Below are positions 44,587-53,088 of a stretch of DNA of 64,000 nt, one piece after another. The position numbers and the translations under genes were made by a program. A model generated the notes under the pieces. It did no database searches. It worked only from the letters and a program-made list of their open reading frames with translations, and was not told where the DNA came from. The stretch's first letter is position 1; each line of letters starts with the position of its first letter. The stretch comes from Paenibacillus sp. FSL R5-0345. Lineage in GTDB: Bacteria > Bacillota > Bacilli > Paenibacillales > Paenibacillaceae. The DNA is taken from the NCBI RefSeq assembly GCF_000758585.1, contig NZ_CP009281.1, positions 5,022,001-5,086,000 of the forward strand. Reading direction: 5' to 3'.

Positions 44587-44632
44587 AAGCGAACCTCACA
44601 ACTTTTTTTATTGCGATCTTGCCAATCGCTCA

Positions 44633-45025
44633 CTAATTATCGCCTTCAGTCGATAGCGGACTCGCCGGAATAAATATGGTAGTATTTTCATCCGGTGCTA
44701 CGTAGCCAAGATCCTTTGCCTTTTGGGCAACCTTCTGCTCCAAATTTTGCTTCTCCATCTCATACGTGGAAATCTGCTTCTTAGCACTCGCTATCTCCTT
44801 ATCTAATTTCTGGGCCTGCAAGTTCAAATCATAAATATGAACGTAACGTGAAATCAGGGTGATAGCCACCAAAACGCATACTCCTAGCGTCAGCATATAC
44901 AAAAGTTTCTCTTGCAGCGGAAGTACTCTTCGTTTGGTAACTACTTTTGTCTTCTCGCGGTAAAGGGGGTTTACCTCTTCTTTTCTTTTGGGCTGAACTG
45001 CTAAATTGCCGCGGGTATAGGCCAT
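44633..45025 (-). CDS. ftsL: Cell-division protein FtsL
   Basis: Small bitopic divisome protein acting with DivIB and DivIC. A basic N-terminus of about 40 residues precedes one transmembrane segment (LLYMLTLGVCVLVAITLI, about 41-58), followed by a heptad-rich coiled coil (LNLQAQKLDKEIASAKKQISTYEMEKQNLEQKV). 130 residues fits. Assignment rests on this layout and on position between rsmH and pbpB, because the family diverges fast. Confidence 0.92.
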   Translation of the reverse strand: MAYTRGNLAVQPKRKEEVNPLYREKTKVVTKRRVLPLQEKLLYMLTLGVCVLVAITLISRYVHIYDLNLQAQKLDKEIASAKKQISTYEMEKQNLEQKVAQKAKDLGYVAPDENTTIFIPASPLSTEGDN

Positions 45026-45048
45026 CTCTGACTCTCCTTTATCGTCAA

Positions 45049-46002
45049 TTACAATTTTTCTGCAATGCGCAGCTTAGCTGAACGGGCTCGAGTATTAAGC
45101 TCAAGCTCTTCCTCAGAGGGCACAAGCGGTTTGCGGTTGATTAACTTAAGCGTGCCTTTCGCGCCGCATACACAAAACGGAAAGTCAGGCGGGCATGTAC
45201 ATCTGCTTAAATAACTGCTTAGTATTTGTTTGCAAATTCGGTCCTCGAGTGAATGAAAAGTGATAACGGAGACTCTACCTTCTGGTGCAAGGCAACGTAC
45301 TGCGCTATGTAATCCTTCTTCAAAAGCACCCAACTCGTCATTAACAGCAATCCGTAAACCTTGAAAGCTCCGTTTAGCGGGATGCCCTCCCGTTCTTCGT
45401 GCAGCAGCCGGAATACCTTCCTTGATAAGCTCTGCTAATTCTCCGGTGGTCTCCACAGGACTTTCTTCTCTTCTGTCTACAATTTTCTTAGCGATTCTTC
45501 GCGAGAACTTCTCTTCTCCATATTGAAAAAGCACACGGGCGATCTCTTGCTCAGACCACGTATTCACAATATCAGCAGCCGTTAAAAGGGCTGTCTGATC
45601 CATACGCATGTCCAGCGGAGCATCATGATTGTAACTAAATCCGCGCTCTCCCTCATCAAACTGCGGAGATGATACGCCAAGATCAAAGAGCACTCCATCC
45701 ACTTGGGGAATGCCATCTTTTTGTGGTACAAAGGGCACATCCTTTAGTACACTCTCCAGATCACGGAAATTGGTCTTAATAAGTACAACCTTGTCTCCGT
45801 ATTCGGCCAGTCTCTCTTTAGCGTTCTCCAGCGCCCAATCATCTTGGTCCAAACAGATTAATCGGCCTTCGCCGCTAAGCTTGGAAGCAATTAGTGAGCT
45901 GTGACCCGCTCCACCGAGAGTGCAATCTACATAGATTCCGTCTTTTTTGATGTGCAGCCCTTCTGTCGCTTCTTCTTTAAGCACCGTGATGTGGTGAAAC
46001 AA
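45049..46002 (-). CDS. rsmH: 16S rRNA (cytosine1402-N4)-methyltransferase
   Basis: SAM-dependent enzyme methylating C1402 of 16S rRNA with RsmI. The SAM loop is VDCTLGGAGHSSLIASKL near residues 28-45, followed by FDLGVSSPQFDEGERGFSYNHDAPLDMRMD and the C-terminal GRVSVITFHSLEDRI. 317 residues is typical. It lies 36 bases behind mraZ, the usual start of the dcw cluster. Confidence 0.97.
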   Translation of the reverse strand: MFHHITVLKEEATEGLHIKKDGIYVDCTLGGAGHSSLIASKLSGEGRLICLDQDDWALENAKERLAEYGDKVVLIKTNFRDLESVLKDVPFVPQKDGIPQVDGVLFDLGVSSPQFDEGERGFSYNHDAPLDMRMDQTALLTAADIVNTWSEQEIARVLFQYGEEKFSRRIAKKIVDRREESPVETTGELAELIKEGIPAAARRTGGHPAKRSFQGLRIAVNDELGAFEEGLHSAVRCLAPEGRVSVITFHSLEDRICKQILSSYLSRCTCPPDFPFCVCGAKGTLKLINRKPLVPSEEELELNTRARSAKLRIAEKL

Positions 46003-46038
46003 GCTGCATCCCTCCAGGACAGTATTCGATATTGTGTT

Positions 46039-46476
46039 TTATAGATCAAAATTGAAATCCACCAATTTTTCGGCAATTTCGTTGAACGATTCCTCGGACT
46101 GTTCGAAGTACTGCTCCCATAGCTCTTTGTTCCAGATTTCCACCCGGTTCGAAACGCCCAGAATAACACAGTCTTTGTCCAGTTTGGCATACTGCCTTAA
46201 ATTGGCCGGCAGGTTTACCCTTCCCTGCTTATCCCATACACATTCTGTTGCGCCTGAGAAAAAAAAGCGGCTGAATGCGCGGGCATCTGATTTCATCAGT
46301 GAAAGGCTTTTTAGCTTTTGTTCCATGATTGCCCATTCTTCCATGGGATAAACAAATAGACAGGAGTCTAGGCCGCGGGTCGCCACAAAGGAGGTTCCAA
46401 GCAATTCACGAAGTTTAGCCGGAATAATGATTCGGCCTTTGTCGTCAATGCTGTGTTGATACTCTCCCATGAACAT
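46039..46476 (-). CDS. mraZ: Transcriptional regulator MraZ
   Basis: DNA-binding protein of the AbrB-like double-psi-barrel type that represses or tunes the dcw cluster. Two tandem SpoVT/AbrB-like halves are visible: MFMGEYQHSIDDKGRIIIPAKLRELLG and CVWDKQGRVNLPANLRQYA. The start MFMGEY at 46476 matches the family; the frame reaches 46518, but that part overlaps the MraZ operator repeats. 145 residues. Confidence 0.96.
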   Translation of the reverse strand: MFMGEYQHSIDDKGRIIIPAKLRELLGTSFVATRGLDSCLFVYPMEEWAIMEQKLKSLSLMKSDARAFSRFFFSGATECVWDKQGRVNLPANLRQYAKLDKDCVILGVSNRVEIWNKELWEQYFEQSEESFNEIAEKLVDFNFDL

Positions 46477-46483
46477 CCTTTTC

Positions 46484-46521
46484 CCACCCCTAATCCCCGA
46501 ATCCCCACTTTGCCCCACTTT
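46484..46521 (-). promoter_or_regulatory. MraZ operator repeats upstream of mraZ
   Basis: On the minus strand G-rich blocks recur at about ten-base intervals: GTGGGGCAAA, GTGGGGATTC, GGGGATTAGG, GGTGGGAAAA. MraZ is known to bind direct TGGGN-type repeats in this position. The last block also supplies the ribosome site. A possible -10 (TATTAT, 46540-46535) lies just upstream, with no good -35. Confidence 0.75.
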
Positions 46522-46689
46522 TCACCACTTAAGCATAATAGATTCGCCATTAAAAATCAAAAACCTTTTTCTGGCGCAAGGAAATTTTTTCTAAATCAGA
46601 TAGATCATTACCCGAAAAACATTTCTCCACCTAGCATAAACGCCTGGAGCATCCTAATACGGACGTTTAGCGTCTAAATGTGTAATATA

Positions 46690-46735
46690 AAAAAAGCCAT
46701 ACAATCGGAATCTTGTCCGTTGCATGGCTTTTCAA
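46690..46735 (-). terminator. Terminator downstream of ahcY
   Basis: On the minus strand AAAGCCATGCAA-GGA pairs with TCC-ATTGTATGGCTTT, followed by TTTTTTT. It is separated from the ahcY stop codon by the dispersed repeat and precedes the mraZ promoter region. Next to it, 46640-46680 holds a possible fragment of the same dispersed repeat (AAACGCC ... GGACGTTTAGCG). Confidence 0.85.
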
Positions 46736-46738
46736 GCA

Positions 46739-46831
46739 TAAACGTCCTCGGCGTCCTTTTAAGGACGCGAAACGTTTAAGCGAGAAATATAAGGATAATG
46801 TATATCGTGAAACTTATACTCTCTTATATTT
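46739..46831. repeat. Two-hairpin dispersed repeat, copy 2
   Basis: Same layout as copy 1 at 32487: CGTCCTT-TT-AAGGACG within AAACG...CGTTT arms, then AAATATAAG ... CTTATATTT enclosing a GTATAT/TTATAC inner stem with loop CGTGAAAC conserved. It sits between ahcY and its terminator. Confidence 0.85.
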
Positions 46832-46895
46832 TTAAAAAGTTGCTTCAGTTCAAGGTAGACTTGGTTAATACTCTTTATCGTTGTGCGTACCGCAA

Positions 46896-48164
46896 TTAAT
46901 CGTTTAAATTCCAGCTGTCCAAATAATCCACTTGTGCTGGAGTCAGGCTATCGATGTTAATACCTAGACTTTCCAGCTTATAGCGTGCTACCTGCTCATC
47001 CAGCTCATAAGGAACATTCTCAACTTTTACGCCAATGCTCTTATAATTATCATTTACATATTTCAGCGACAGCGCCTGAAGCGCAAAGGTCGTATCCATA
47101 ATTTCGGCAGGGTGTCCATCCGCAGCACCCAGATTTACAAGTCTGCCTTCTGCAAGCAGATATAGTTTACGGCCGTCGCGAAGCTGGTATTCTTCGATAT
47201 TTTTGCGAACAGTTCGCTGGGATACGGATCTTTCAGACAATTCAGGCTTATTCACTTCAACGTCGAAATGGCCTGCGTTGCACATGATTGCTCCGTCCTT
47301 CATAACATCATAATGCTCCCCGCGAATGACATAACGGTTACCTGTAACTGTAACGAAGAAATCACCGACCTTAGCAGCTTCCAGCATAGGCATCACTTCG
47401 AAACCGTCCATATGTGCTTCAACGGCTTTAATGGCATCGACTTCAGTGACAACCACTTTGGCACCTAAACCTTTGGCACGCATCGCAACACCTTTACCAC
47501 ACCAGCCGTATCCGACAACAACTACGGTTTTGCCCGCAACGATCAGGTTAGTTGTCCGAATAATGCCATCCCATGCAGATTGGCCTGTGCCATAACGGTT
47601 ATCAAACAAATATTTGCAATAAGCATCATTTACTGCGACCATTGGGAACTTCAAAACACCCTGTTTTTGAAGAGCTTTTAGACGAATGATGCCGGTTGTT
47701 GTTTCTTCAGCACCCCCGCGAATATTCTCCATCAGATCAGGACGCTCCGAATGCAGCAATGTAGCAAAATCCCCGCCATCATCAATGATCAAATCCGGTT
47801 TGCTTTCGAGTGCCTTGATATTCAGAGCTTTGAACTCTTCGGGAGACGGGTTGTATTTAGCAAATACTGTGATGCCGTCCTCAACAAGTGCCGCACATAC
47901 ATCATCCTGGGTGGAAAGCGGATTCGATCCGGTAATAGTTACTTCTGCACCGCCTGCTTTGACAACCTTCGCAAGATATGCGGTTTTAGCTTCCAGATGA
48001 AGCGTAATTGAGACTTTTAGACCTTTAAATGGCTGTTCAGCTTCGAACTGCTCACGAATACGGTTCAATACCGGCATATGTTGACGGACCCAGTCGATTT
48101 TCAAATGTCCTTCGGGTGCGAGTGACATATCAGCCACGATACTATTTTGATTAGTTGAACTCAT
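46896..48164 (-). CDS. ahcY: Adenosylhomocysteinase
   Basis: Hydrolyses S-adenosylhomocysteine to adenosine and homocysteine. The NAD-binding motif VVVVGYGWCGKGVAMRAKGLG lies near residue 215, with NDAYCKYLFDNRYGTGQS and the C-terminal LDSWNL before the end. 422 residues from the ATG at 48164 behind AGGAGG; the frame extends to 48245 only across the upstream tandem repeat. Bacillus subtilis uses the Pfs/LuxS route instead, so this gene marks a different SAH recycling path. Confidence 0.96.
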   Translation of the reverse strand: MSSTNQNSIVADMSLAPEGHLKIDWVRQHMPVLNRIREQFEAEQPFKGLKVSITLHLEAKTAYLAKVVKAGGAEVTITGSNPLSTQDDVCAALVEDGITVFAKYNPSPEEFKALNIKALESKPDLIIDDGGDFATLLHSERPDLMENIRGGAEETTTGIIRLKALQKQGVLKFPMVAVNDAYCKYLFDNRYGTGQSAWDGIIRTTNLIVAGKTVVVVGYGWCGKGVAMRAKGLGAKVVVTEVDAIKAVEAHMDGFEVMPMLEAAKVGDFFVTVTGNRYVIRGEHYDVMKDGAIMCNAGHFDVEVNKPELSERSVSQRTVRKNIEEYQLRDGRKLYLLAEGRLVNLGAADGHPAEIMDTTFALQALSLKYVNDNYKSIGVKVENVPYELDEQVARYKLESLGINIDSLTPAQVDYLDSWNLND

Positions 48165-48181
48165 AATGAAACCTCCTAAAA

Positions 48182-48350
48182 GTTTTGTGAGCGTTACTAC
48201 ATTGAATATACTTCGTACAAAACTTGCTTCGTAAGCATAATCCATGTTTTGTGAGCGTTACTACATTGAATATACTTCGTACAAAACTTGCTTCGTAAGC
48301 ATAATCCATGTTTTGTGAGCGTTACTACTTTGTTTTGTGAAGCATTACTT
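48182..48350. repeat. 64-bp tandem repeat upstream of ahcY
   Basis: Two complete identical units start at 48182 and 48246 with GTTTTGTGAGCGTTACTAC, a third partial one at 48310 and a degenerate one at 48332 (GTTTTGTGAAGCATTACT). The period is 64 bases. Each full unit contains TATATT on the minus strand, with TTACGA 18 bases upstream of it, so the units could carry repeated weak promoters. The array ends three bases before the bshC stop codon. Confidence 0.92.
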
Positions 48351-48352
48351 CC

Positions 48353-49984
48353 CTACATATAAATGATGCGATGTGTCCCACTATAATCCGGTTCTATCGC
48401 CATCAGCTCATCCAACCATGGAAGTCCGTAGCGGTTCAAGTAATACATGATATTGTATACTCTTTCTTGCAGTTTACCCAGTGGCATTAACGACAGCTCG
48501 ATTCGCTCCCATTGTCGGATTGCAGCTTCATTCTGTTTCGCCATTGCATCTAGGGCCTTTGCTTGTAAGAAAGTAATCTGATCCAAAATCTTATCTTTAT
48601 TGTTATTTCCTAGTTTAAGTAGACCTGCCTGTATGGATCCAAGCTGTTCGATGAGCGGTTCGTACATAGCTGAGAAAGATGCTTTAGTTTCCTCAAATCG
48701 ACGTTCGATTCCCAGCTCATCCTGTGCAGCCAGCCATTCATGTCTTTTACGATCTAGTCCCTGTCTTACATCCTCAAAGCTTAGTTGATATTTATCCATA
48801 TGCTTATGAAGCGTACCTTCTACCACAGTGAAAGACATTCTTGGGATGATTAAAGGCATTTGTCCCCCGACCACCTCAAACGCACGATGCGGAATGGCCC
48901 AATAAGCAATCTCTCCTTGACCTAGCACCGTTGCTATAACCGGCAACACATAATCCTGCATAAGCGGGCGTGTCAATACGTTGTTGCTGAAGCGTTCCGG
49001 ATGTGCTTTTACTTCCTCTAGTAATTCCTCACGGGTAAATGATACCTGGCCCTTGCGATCGGCAAAGACTCCATCCTTCTTGTGAAGCAATAACCGTACA
49101 CCTTCATGAATATAAAAGAGGTTGGCATTGCCTGCCGTAACGTCGGCTTGAAGTTCATACCCAGCGTTCACGATATCAGAAGCAGAATTCATATACGCTG
49201 TTTCCAGTGCATCGTTCTGCATAATTAGCGATGTAAAGAATGGCTCTTCTAACTTGCGTAGATTAGGATCAGCAGAATCAAGCAGGATCAGACCAAATTT
49301 ACCAAATAAAGAACCCATTAGCTTGGCAAAAGCATCCGTCATACTATCTGCTCTAAACGAAGAAGATCGAATGAATTCCATAATTTGCGGTTTAAAGTCA
49401 CTATCTTGAAGCATCCCATCCAGCTGTTCCACCACTTGCTGCCAGCTTTCCTCTTCTACACGAATATTACTCACTGAGGAACGTTTCTCCTCTGATTTCT
49501 CTATCTTAATCTTTGTGATCTCCTGCGTACGATTCAATACATACGTATGATTCACTTCATCCCAGTCATGATCCTCACCTGCGATCCAGAATAATGGCAC
49601 TACAGGTCGATCGAGCTGCTCAGCAGCTTCTTTTGCAGCCATAATGGTTGTCATTGCTTTATACACTACAAGTAGTGGTCCTGTAAATAATCCGCTTTGT
49701 TGCCCACCAGTAACTACTAACGTTCCCGGCTGTTCCAAAAGCGCCAACGAAGCCTTCACCGCATCATGTGAATTATGCTTCTCATTATATTGACGGAGAC
49801 ATTCAGCAATTTGTGTTCGGTCGGCACGGAGATTCTCACTGCGATCCAGCCACTCTGCCCGAGTGCTTCTACGCTCTTTACTTCGGAAATCCCCACCATA
49901 CAAATGACTAACCTTTTCAAAATTTTCTATATAGTCGCGCGCGAGTGCAGATCCACCCGGGAGCGGTTCCTTTACAATATTCAT
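48353..49984 (-). CDS. bshC: Bacillithiol synthase, cysteine-adding enzyme
   Basis: Adds cysteine to GlcN-malate in the last step of bacillithiol synthesis. The 543-residue length and the motifs LVVTGGQQSGLFTGPLLVVYKAMT and VPLFWIAGEDHDWDEVNH near residues 95-150 identify the family. A coiled-coil region (about 395-480) follows, and the end reads YGLPWLDELM...GTHRIIYM. GGAGG precedes the ATG. In Bacilli bshC usually lies next to the dcw cluster, as here. Confidence 0.95.
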   Translation of the reverse strand: MNIVKEPLPGGSALARDYIENFEKVSHLYGGDFRSKERRSTRAEWLDRSENLRADRTQIAECLRQYNEKHNSHDAVKASLALLEQPGTLVVTGGQQSGLFTGPLLVVYKAMTTIMAAKEAAEQLDRPVVPLFWIAGEDHDWDEVNHTYVLNRTQEITKIKIEKSEEKRSSVSNIRVEEESWQQVVEQLDGMLQDSDFKPQIMEFIRSSSFRADSMTDAFAKLMGSLFGKFGLILLDSADPNLRKLEEPFFTSLIMQNDALETAYMNSASDIVNAGYELQADVTAGNANLFYIHEGVRLLLHKKDGVFADRKGQVSFTREELLEEVKAHPERFSNNVLTRPLMQDYVLPVIATVLGQGEIAYWAIPHRAFEVVGGQMPLIIPRMSFTVVEGTLHKHMDKYQLSFEDVRQGLDRKRHEWLAAQDELGIERRFEETKASFSAMYEPLIEQLGSIQAGLLKLGNNNKDKILDQITFLQAKALDAMAKQNEAAIRQWERIELSLMPLGKLQERVYNIMYYLNRYGLPWLDELMAIEPDYSGTHRIIYM

Positions 49985-50170
49985 TTGCTAGTGCCTCCAG
50001 TTCTACTGAGCAGTTATATGTAAACCCAAGTTCGTAAACTCTTTATGATTGTATCCAAAGTCAGAGGCCACGTCAAAAGAAATGCATCCTGCAAAAAAAG
50101 CAATGCATTAGCAGCCGTATTATTTTTTCGTACTATAAACTAATTTTTAAATATCCCCACTACATACAAG

Positions 50171-50195
50171 AGGCGAGAGCATAACGCTCCCGCCT
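50171..50195 (-). terminator. Hairpin downstream of oppF, possible terminator
   Basis: AGGCGGGAGC pairs with GCTCTCGCCT around a 5-base loop on the minus strand, 20 bases after the oppF stop. Only CTTGTATG follows, without a T run, so termination is uncertain. Confidence 0.45.
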
Positions 50196-50215
50196 GTCTA
50201 ATATTCGCTATGGAT

Positions 50216-51136
50216 TTAAGCAAATTTTTTGCTTACCCAGTGTCCTTTTGATACTTCTACTAATTCAAAGTCGCTATCATTGCTCTTTTCGTTAGCGGAA
50301 TAAATAGGACTACCAAGCTCATCATGTAAGTGAATGCGTTTCTTGTTCACTTCAATTTCCGGATCCGGAATTGGAATAGCTGACAAGAGAGATTTGGTAT
50401 AAGGGTGGATAGGATTCGCATAAAGCTCTTCACTTTCCGCCAATTCTACCATTTTACCCAAGTACATAACAGCTACGCGATCACTGATATGTTTAACCAT
50501 GGATAGATCATGCGCGATGAAAAGATAAGTCAATCCCAGACGATCTTGCAATTCTTTAAGCAAGTTAACGACCTGAGCCTGAATGGATACGTCAAGCGCG
50601 GAAATCGGCTCATCACAAACGATGAACTTAGGATTTACCGCTAACGAACGGGCAATCCCAATACGTTGGCGTTGTCCACCAGAGAATTCATGCGGATAAC
50701 GAGTTGCGTGATCGTGGTTAAGACCAACCATATCGAGCAGCTCTTCGATCCGCTTTTTACGTTCTGCACGGCTACCAGCCATTCCGTGAATGTCCAGTGC
50801 CTCGCCGATGATATCAGAAACCGTAAAACGCGGGTTAAGCGATGCGTACGGATCTTGGAAAATCATCTGCATGTCACGACGCATAGCTTTCATTTTGTTA
50901 GAAGGCAATTTATAAATGTCTGTACCATTATATTTCACACTTCCGGCAGTTGGCTCATACAAACGAAGAATTGTACGTCCAGCAGTAGTCTTACCACAAC
51001 CGGATTCTCCTACCATTCCAAGCGTCTCGCCCTCACGGATGGAGAAGTTAATATTATCAACAGCCTTAAGAACCTTGCCTTTACCTACATTAAAGTATTT
51101 CTTAAGACCTTCTACCTCTATTAGGTTCTTACTCAA
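50216..51136 (-). CDS. oppF: Peptide ABC transporter ATPase, OppF/DppF type
   Basis: One of two ATPases powering peptide uptake. Walker A GESGCGKTTAGRT, signature SGGQRQRIGIARS, Walker B FIVCDEPISALD and the switch His (FIAHDLS) are intact. The C-terminal oligopeptide-specific extension contains NPIHPYTKSLLSAIPIPDP. I start at TTG 51136, ten bases after AGGAGG; this start overlaps the oppD stop (TTGA), showing coupling. The longer frame to 51271 is oppD in another frame. Confidence 0.93.
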   Translation of the reverse strand: MSKNLIEVEGLKKYFNVGKGKVLKAVDNINFSIREGETLGMVGESGCGKTTAGRTILRLYEPTAGSVKYNGTDIYKLPSNKMKAMRRDMQMIFQDPYASLNPRFTVSDIIGEALDIHGMAGSRAERKKRIEELLDMVGLNHDHATRYPHEFSGGQRQRIGIARSLAVNPKFIVCDEPISALDVSIQAQVVNLLKELQDRLGLTYLFIAHDLSMVKHISDRVAVMYLGKMVELAESEELYANPIHPYTKSLLSAIPIPDPEIEVNKKRIHLHDELGSPIYSANEKSNDSDFELVEVSKGHWVSKKFA

Positions 51137-52128
51137 GAGTACTGCACCTCCTTGGCCATCGAATGCAGATTCCAGCAACGCGCCATATGCGTTTCGCTGA
51201 ATTCTGTGGCGCCGGGATCGATTTGTTCGCAAACATGCATTGCTTCGTTGCAACGCGCGGTGAACGGACATCCGATCGGCGGCTTGATCAGATCTGGCGG
51301 TGTGCCGATGATCGGAATAAGCGGCTCGCCTTTCTTTTGGTCCAGACGCGGCATTGAGCGCAGCAGACCTTTGGTATATGGATGTTGTGGATTCTTAAAG
51401 ATTTCCCATCTTGTTCCAGTCTCCACAACTTCACCTGCATACATTACGATAACCCGATCACACATACCGGCAACGACGCCTAGATCATGGGTAATCAAAA
51501 TAATGGAGGTACCTAGTTTTTGCTGCATCTCTCTCATAACTTCCATGATCTGCGCCTGAATGGTTACGTCAAGAGCCGTTGTAGGCTCGTCCGCTATGAG
51601 CAAAGCCGGACGACAGGCCAACGCGATTGCAATCATTACACGCTGGCGCATGCCGCCTGAGAATTCGTGGGGATATTGGTTAAAGCGAGCCTCAGCATTT
51701 TTGATACCAACTAAATTAAGCATCTCAATACCTTGCTTTTTCGCTTCGGCCGCTGACATTTTCTGATGTTTAATCAAAACTTCAGTGATCTGTTTGCCCA
51801 CTTTGATGGTTGGGTTCAAAGATGTCATCGGGTCTTGAAAAATCATGCCAATATCTTTACCGCGAATGGATTCCATTTCTTTCATGCTTTTGTCTAGCAG
51901 GTTTTGTCCTTGGAAAATAATTTCTCCCTTTTTCACTTTAGAAGGTGGGGAAGGGATCAAACGCATAATCGATTGTGCAGTTACACTCTTACCGCTGCCG
52001 GACTCGCCGACGATGGCAACCGTTTCACCTTTGCCAATTTCAAAATTCATACCACGGACAGCTTGTACCTCTCCGCCTTTAACAAAAAATGAAACATGCA
52101 AATCTTTGACTTGTAAAATAGGTTCCAT
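51133..52128 (-). CDS. oppD: Peptide ABC transporter ATPase, OppD/DppD type
   Basis: Second ATPase of the peptide importer. Walker A GESGSGKSVTAQS, signature SGGMRQRVMIAIAL, Walker B LLIADEPTTALD. The C-terminal region has the oligopeptide-transporter cysteine pattern CPFTARC...MHVCEQ...MARCWN near residues 285-320, which in OppD-type ATPases can hold an iron-sulfur cluster. It lies 12 bases downstream of oppC and is coupled to oppF. Confidence 0.95.
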   Translation of the reverse strand: MEPILQVKDLHVSFFVKGGEVQAVRGMNFEIGKGETVAIVGESGSGKSVTAQSIMRLIPSPPSKVKKGEIIFQGQNLLDKSMKEMESIRGKDIGMIFQDPMTSLNPTIKVGKQITEVLIKHQKMSAAEAKKQGIEMLNLVGIKNAEARFNQYPHEFSGGMRQRVMIAIALACRPALLIADEPTTALDVTIQAQIMEVMREMQQKLGTSIILITHDLGVVAGMCDRVIVMYAGEVVETGTRWEIFKNPQHPYTKGLLRSMPRLDQKKGEPLIPIIGTPPDLIKPPIGCPFTARCNEAMHVCEQIDPGATEFSETHMARCWNLHSMAKEVQYS

Positions 52129-52140
52129 CCTTAATCCCTC

Positions 52141-53085
52141 CTATTTCTTCAGCTTAGGATCAAGCGCGTCACGAAGACCGTCACCGAAAATATTGAAAGA
52201 AAGCATGGTTAAACTGATCAGAATGGCAGGGAACAGGAAGCGCCATGGATAGTACAACCAACCGGTGAGTGAATCGTTAATCATAGATCCTAGTGAAGCG
52301 ATAGGAGCTTGTACACCAAGACCCAAGAAGCTTAGGAAGGCCTCAGCAAAAATTGCATTTGGTACAGAAAGTGTAATGGTTACGATAATCGGACCAACTG
52401 CGTTCGGCAGAAGATGCTTGAACAACAGTCTTGCAGAACCAGCACCCATGGAACGGGAAGCCAATACGAACTCGCGATTCTTGAGTTGCATAATTTCTCC
52501 ACGTACAATCCAAGACATCGTAATCCAGCCTGTTATGGTTAAAGCTAGGATGATTGTACCAAGACTTGGCTCAAGCACGACCAAGAGCAAAATTACAACC
52601 AGCAAATAAGGAATAGAGTACAAAATTTCAGAGAATTTGTTCATGATATTATCTACACGGCCGCCGAAGTAACCCATAATCCCACCATAGATAACACCAA
52701 TAAACAAGTCGATGGCTGCAGCAGCTAAACCTACGATCAAGGAGATCCGTGCACCGTACCAAGTACGAACGAAAATATCACGTCCAAGATCATCCGTTCC
52801 AAACCAGTGTTCAGAGGAAGGGGGCTTATTGGTGCTCATCAAGTCATTGGAATAATAGTTGTATTTCGAGAAAAAAGGAGCGAAGATCGCTGCAAGCACG
52901 ATCAAACCTAGAATACCAAGCGCGGTCATTGCCATTTTGTTCTGACGCAACCGTTGCCAAGAATCTTTCCAGGCAGAGAGACTCTCCCGCTGAATTACCT
53001 CGGCTTCTTTTTCATCTATACCGACTTTTTGAAAGTCTTCCGGTTTTAGATTCATGTTCTTTAGCAAGTTATTATCACTAGCCAC
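52141..53085 (-). CDS. oppC: Peptide ABC transporter permease, OppC/DppC type
   Basis: Inner-membrane permease with an N-terminal OppC_N segment, about six membrane spans and the EAA-loop region GSARLLFKHLLPNAVGPIIV near residue 215. It begins with GTG at 53085, with AAGGAGG eight bases upstream. Three bases separate it from oppB. Confidence 0.94.
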   Translation of the reverse strand: MASDNNLLKNMNLKPEDFQKVGIDEKEAEVIQRESLSAWKDSWQRLRQNKMAMTALGILGLIVLAAIFAPFFSKYNYYSNDLMSTNKPPSSEHWFGTDDLGRDIFVRTWYGARISLIVGLAAAAIDLFIGVIYGGIMGYFGGRVDNIMNKFSEILYSIPYLLVVILLLVVLEPSLGTIILALTITGWITMSWIVRGEIMQLKNREFVLASRSMGAGSARLLFKHLLPNAVGPIIVTITLSVPNAIFAEAFLSFLGLGVQAPIASLGSMINDSLTGWLYYPWRFLFPAILISLTMLSFNIFGDGLRDALDPKLKK

Positions 53086-53088
53086 TAA

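Noticed and set aside
48182..48350. CRISPR array
   Set aside because: The repeated unit is a 64-bp tandem duplication without distinct spacers, and no cas genes are present.
48165..48352. SAM/SAH riboswitch upstream of ahcY
   Set aside because: The leader consists of the 64-bp tandem repeat and shows neither an S-box nor an SAH-riboswitch core.
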